Assembly: GCA_015490675.1 (NCBI GenBank)
Contig: WFXI01000320.1
Coordinates: forward strand, 89,640 to 147,478
Origin: Hydrogenothermaceae bacterium
GTDB taxonomy: Bacteria; Aquificota; Aquificia; Aquificales; Hydrogenothermaceae
Direction of reading: 5' to 3'
Length of the DNA: 57,839 bases
Made by a program: the position numbers and the translations under genes. Each line of letters opens with the position of its first letter. Within the stretch, counting starts at the first letter, position 1. This document shows, piece by piece, positions 54,956-57,839 of the stretch. The notes below the pieces were generated by a model, which made no database searches, had not been told where the DNA came from, and saw only the letters and a list, made by a program, of their open reading frames with translations.

Positions 54956-57763
54956 TTAATTAGATATAAATTCCATTATATATTCCTTTCTATTATTAAA
55001 TGCAATTTTAATTTTATTATCATCATCACTTTTCAATATAGAGAGAAACTTGATTAATTTATTTTTGTCGTCTAAATATTCTAAAGCAAATTCTTTTAAT
55101 TTATCTAAATACTTATTTTTTATATCTTCTATGTCATCTAAAAGATTTTGATTTAGATTTGCATTGAATTTAAAACTTACCATATTGCCACCAAATATAA
55201 TATGGATCCCTATATTTTCTTTATGTTTTTCACTAAGGTATCTATAAATATACCCAATAAGATCTAATTTTACTAAATGAAGGAAAGTTTTTACTCTATA
55301 TTCTCTTAAGTTTATATTTTTTTCAGAATTATCTAAAATGTCTAGAATAAATCTTTTTCTAGTAAAGTTCCAATTAATTTTACCTTCTAAAAACTCATTA
55401 AAATTTGCTTTCCATGATTTAAGACTAATAACCTCATCCTTTTTCTTGTCGTTATAATAAATAAGGACATCTCCAATATTAAACCAAAAAAATTCTTCAT
55501 CTTTAGATAATTTACTTAAATATTTTTCCTTTACATGTGTATTTCCTAAAGTGATAAGACCAATATAAGCAGTTCTCTTACCTATGTGTGGGATTTCCTG
55601 TTTCCTTGTTATTTCTAATAAAGTCTTAATATATTGATTATCTTTCTTTTCATTTTTAAAATTTGAGTTATGAAATAATAATCTAGATAAAAAATAACCA
55701 GCCCAATTGAATTGATATAGGAAATTTTCAATATTATAATCCCTGTTGTCAATAATTGTTTTTAAAAAGTTATTTAAATTGTCAGCAACCTTAAACACTA
55801 ACTCTTTATCATAGTATTCAAAAAAGTTTAAAACAAATCTTGTAATATCATATCTATAATAATAGCTTAGTATTTTAAAATCTATATCTTCAAAGTCTAA
55901 AGATAATTCTCTAATTAAAGATTCTGCAATAAAAAACTCCATAAAAGATTCGTGAATAAACTTATCTATTCTTTTCCTTGATATTTGTAAAATAGATTTT
56001 AACTCGTTTGATACAAGAAACTCTTCAAAAACATTATCATAACTATTCAAAAATTTATCATACTCGGTCCCTAAAAATTTATTATGTTTAAGAAAATCAT
56101 AAAAATATATTTCATCATTTTCTAAAGAAAATAACTCGTATAATCTATCTTCTAACTTTATTGATAAATTTAAATTTTTATCTAATATTTCAACAAGATT
56201 TTCGTCACTGGTACCCATCTGTTTATTATACAAAATCCATGAAAAAAACATAGCACTATCACTAAAAATCTTATATAAATACTCTAAGCTATTATTAGTT
56301 CTAGAAAAAATAGAACTTTCTTTAGCAGATTCTCTTTCTAGCCACGTTATAAAAAACAATCTATATAACAAAAATTTATTTTTTGAAATTTCCTCAATAT
56401 TTTGGATATCTTTTCCATAAATATAACTAAATAGAAACAATATAGCTAACAGAGGATTGTTTATATTTATAGAAATTCTATTTACTTCTTTTTCTGAAAT
56501 GCCTTTAGAATATAACTTTTTCAGTCTAATATTTATTGCATGTATTAATTCCATAATTTGTTCTTGTTTCCATTTTTTTATTTCAAATACTGCATCACAG
56601 AATGAAAAATTTTTTTCACTATAAATATTCTCTAAATAGTAATTTGTTCTTGAAGAAAGAATATAAGGAAAATAATCATATTTCTTTTCTTTTAATCCTC
56701 CTCTTTTTACATTTTGATAAGCTTCATCTAAAGAATCTAATATAAGAAATATATTGAGGGATTTATCTAAATTGTTAAGGCGCTTTTTTTGATTTTCATC
56801 TTCTCCATATTTTAGGTAAATACCTCCGTCATTATCTAATAATACTACTGGATATGTACCATTACTTGTATCTTTATTTATGAATTTATTCAAAATTAAT
56901 ACTAGAAAATCCTTATAACTTTTAATATCTTTTTTAAAAAGTAAATCTATATCCTTAAGTTCAAAAAATAAAGGTATAAAATTAGTCTTACCACTTCTAT
57001 AAAAATGTAAAATTTCATAAAATAAGTGAGTTAAAAACGTAGTCTTACCTATGCCACTTTCACCTACTATAAGATAAGAAAAATTTTTGCAATCTTGTAA
57101 GTTATTTTTAACCATATCTACTAATTCATTTGATGAAGTAACACTTATATCTGAAGATGATAATATATTTTTTACTTCTATATTTAAATAATCTGGATAA
57201 ACTATATCAACTTGAAAGGGCCAATCTCTATTTAAGTCAAGAAGACTCTGGATTACATTTATATTTTTTATGTTCCTTATGGAGTCTATAATAAGAAACT
57301 CTTTTAATTCTTCTAAAAATTCTTCTTGAGAAAGATTTTTATTCGAAAAATATAATAAAAAATCTTTTGTTGAATAAAGAAAGTATATATCCCCTTTTTC
57401 TAAGAAGTGATTAACTTTAATATAATCCTTTTGATTTGCAACAATTTCCTGTGAAGTTAATTGTATAATGTCCTGAGTGATTTTTAAAAGTTTCTCTATA
57501 TCGTACTTATCCAAATATATTTCATAACTTCTAGAAATTTCATTAAATAATGTATAAAACAAGATTAAAAATTCTTCGTTACCAATAAACTTTTTTAATA
57601 TTAGAAGTTCTTCCTCTTTATTAAAATTCAAAAAAGGACTTATTTTTATATATTTTGTTCTTATTATATTAATTACATCTTTTAATATATCTTCCATATG
57701 TATCTTATTAAGATTTAAATTACTTAAATGGTCTAAAAAGAATAGTAGGATTTCATCTTTCAT
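54956..57763 (-). CDS. NACHT/STAND-type NTPase, 935 aa
   Basis: SYLIVGESGIGKTTFLTHLFYEIL; LNIFLILDSLDEAYQN; PYILSSRTNYYL. Confidence 0.8.
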   Translation of the reverse strand: MKDEILLFFLDHLSNLNLNKIHMEDILKDVINIIRTKYIKISPFLNFNKEEELLILKKFIGNEEFLILFYTLFNEISRSYEIYLDKYDIEKLLKITQDIIQLTSQEIVANQKDYIKVNHFLEKGDIYFLYSTKDFLLYFSNKNLSQEEFLEELKEFLIIDSIRNIKNINVIQSLLDLNRDWPFQVDIVYPDYLNIEVKNILSSSDISVTSSNELVDMVKNNLQDCKNFSYLIVGESGIGKTTFLTHLFYEILHFYRSGKTNFIPLFFELKDIDLLFKKDIKSYKDFLVLILNKFINKDTSNGTYPVVLLDNDGGIYLKYGEDENQKKRLNNLDKSLNIFLILDSLDEAYQNVKRGGLKEKKYDYFPYILSSRTNYYLENIYSEKNFSFCDAVFEIKKWKQEQIMELIHAINIRLKKLYSKGISEKEVNRISININNPLLAILFLFSYIYGKDIQNIEEISKNKFLLYRLFFITWLERESAKESSIFSRTNNSLEYLYKIFSDSAMFFSWILYNKQMGTSDENLVEILDKNLNLSIKLEDRLYELFSLENDEIYFYDFLKHNKFLGTEYDKFLNSYDNVFEEFLVSNELKSILQISRKRIDKFIHESFMEFFIAESLIRELSLDFEDIDFKILSYYYRYDITRFVLNFFEYYDKELVFKVADNLNNFLKTIIDNRDYNIENFLYQFNWAGYFLSRLLFHNSNFKNEKKDNQYIKTLLEITRKQEIPHIGKRTAYIGLITLGNTHVKEKYLSKLSKDEEFFWFNIGDVLIYYNDKKKDEVISLKSWKANFNEFLEGKINWNFTRKRFILDILDNSEKNINLREYRVKTFLHLVKLDLIGYIYRYLSEKHKENIGIHIIFGGNMVSFKFNANLNQNLLDDIEDIKNKYLDKLKEFALEYLDDKNKLIKFLSILKSDDDNKIKIAFNNRKEYIMEFISN

Positions 57764-57816
57764 TCTATTCTCCTTGAATAATTTAACAAAAAACTCTAAA
57801 GGATTTATAACAATCT

Positions 57817-57839
57817 GAATTATATTATCTATATAATTC
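57817..57839. repeat. inverted repeat GAATTATAT-TATCT-ATATAATTC at window end
   Basis: 9-bp perfect arms, 5-nt spacer. Confidence 0.6.

Noticed and set aside
53095-57763. Assigning a named defence system (e.g. a specific Avs or KAP-type system)
   Set aside because: Domain-level motifs only; N-terminal effector and C-terminal sensor regions could not be matched by eye

Overview
AT-rich 57.8 kb window that reads as a low-copy, theta-type plasmid or similar extrachromosomal replicon. Evidence: a 12-copy iteron array (1268-1609) upstream of a Rep initiator, a ParA/ParB pair (38755-40603) with two parS-like palindromes, and a replication/repair block (UvrD-like helicase, probable DnaN-like clamp, 1220-aa SF2 helicase). 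The main systems noticed are: (1) a compact co-directional cassette (12377-19672) of Ser/Thr kinase, PP2C phosphatase, coiled-coil protein, Clp-type AAA+ ATPase, NrdG-like radical-SAM activase and zinc-ribbon/FHA protein, in which the kinase has five T-I/V-x-E repeats that look like FHA docking sites. It resembles the T6SS threonine-phosphorylation regulatory set, but no T6SS structural genes are visible. (2) A plasmid sigma-70-like factor beside an uncalled ribbon-helix-helix ORF whose promoter carries four 8-bp-spaced half-sites. (3) A Ycf35/DUF1257-DUF2997-Ycf46 AAA+ module, with a second Ycf46-like paralog next to parA. (4) A structured RNA island (319-671) with mutually exclusive pairings, including a perfect 10-bp anti-Shine-Dalgarno. 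(5) A terminal minus-strand block with XRE regulator, ScpA-like protein, tyrosine recombinase, KAP-type NTPase and NACHT/STAND NTPase, resembling segregation plus defence. Also present: a dispersed perfect palindrome (5 copies), a recurrent intercistronic leader element, two candidate frameshifted genes, and many small orphan ORFs. All assignments come from reading translated sequence by eye; no database search was run.
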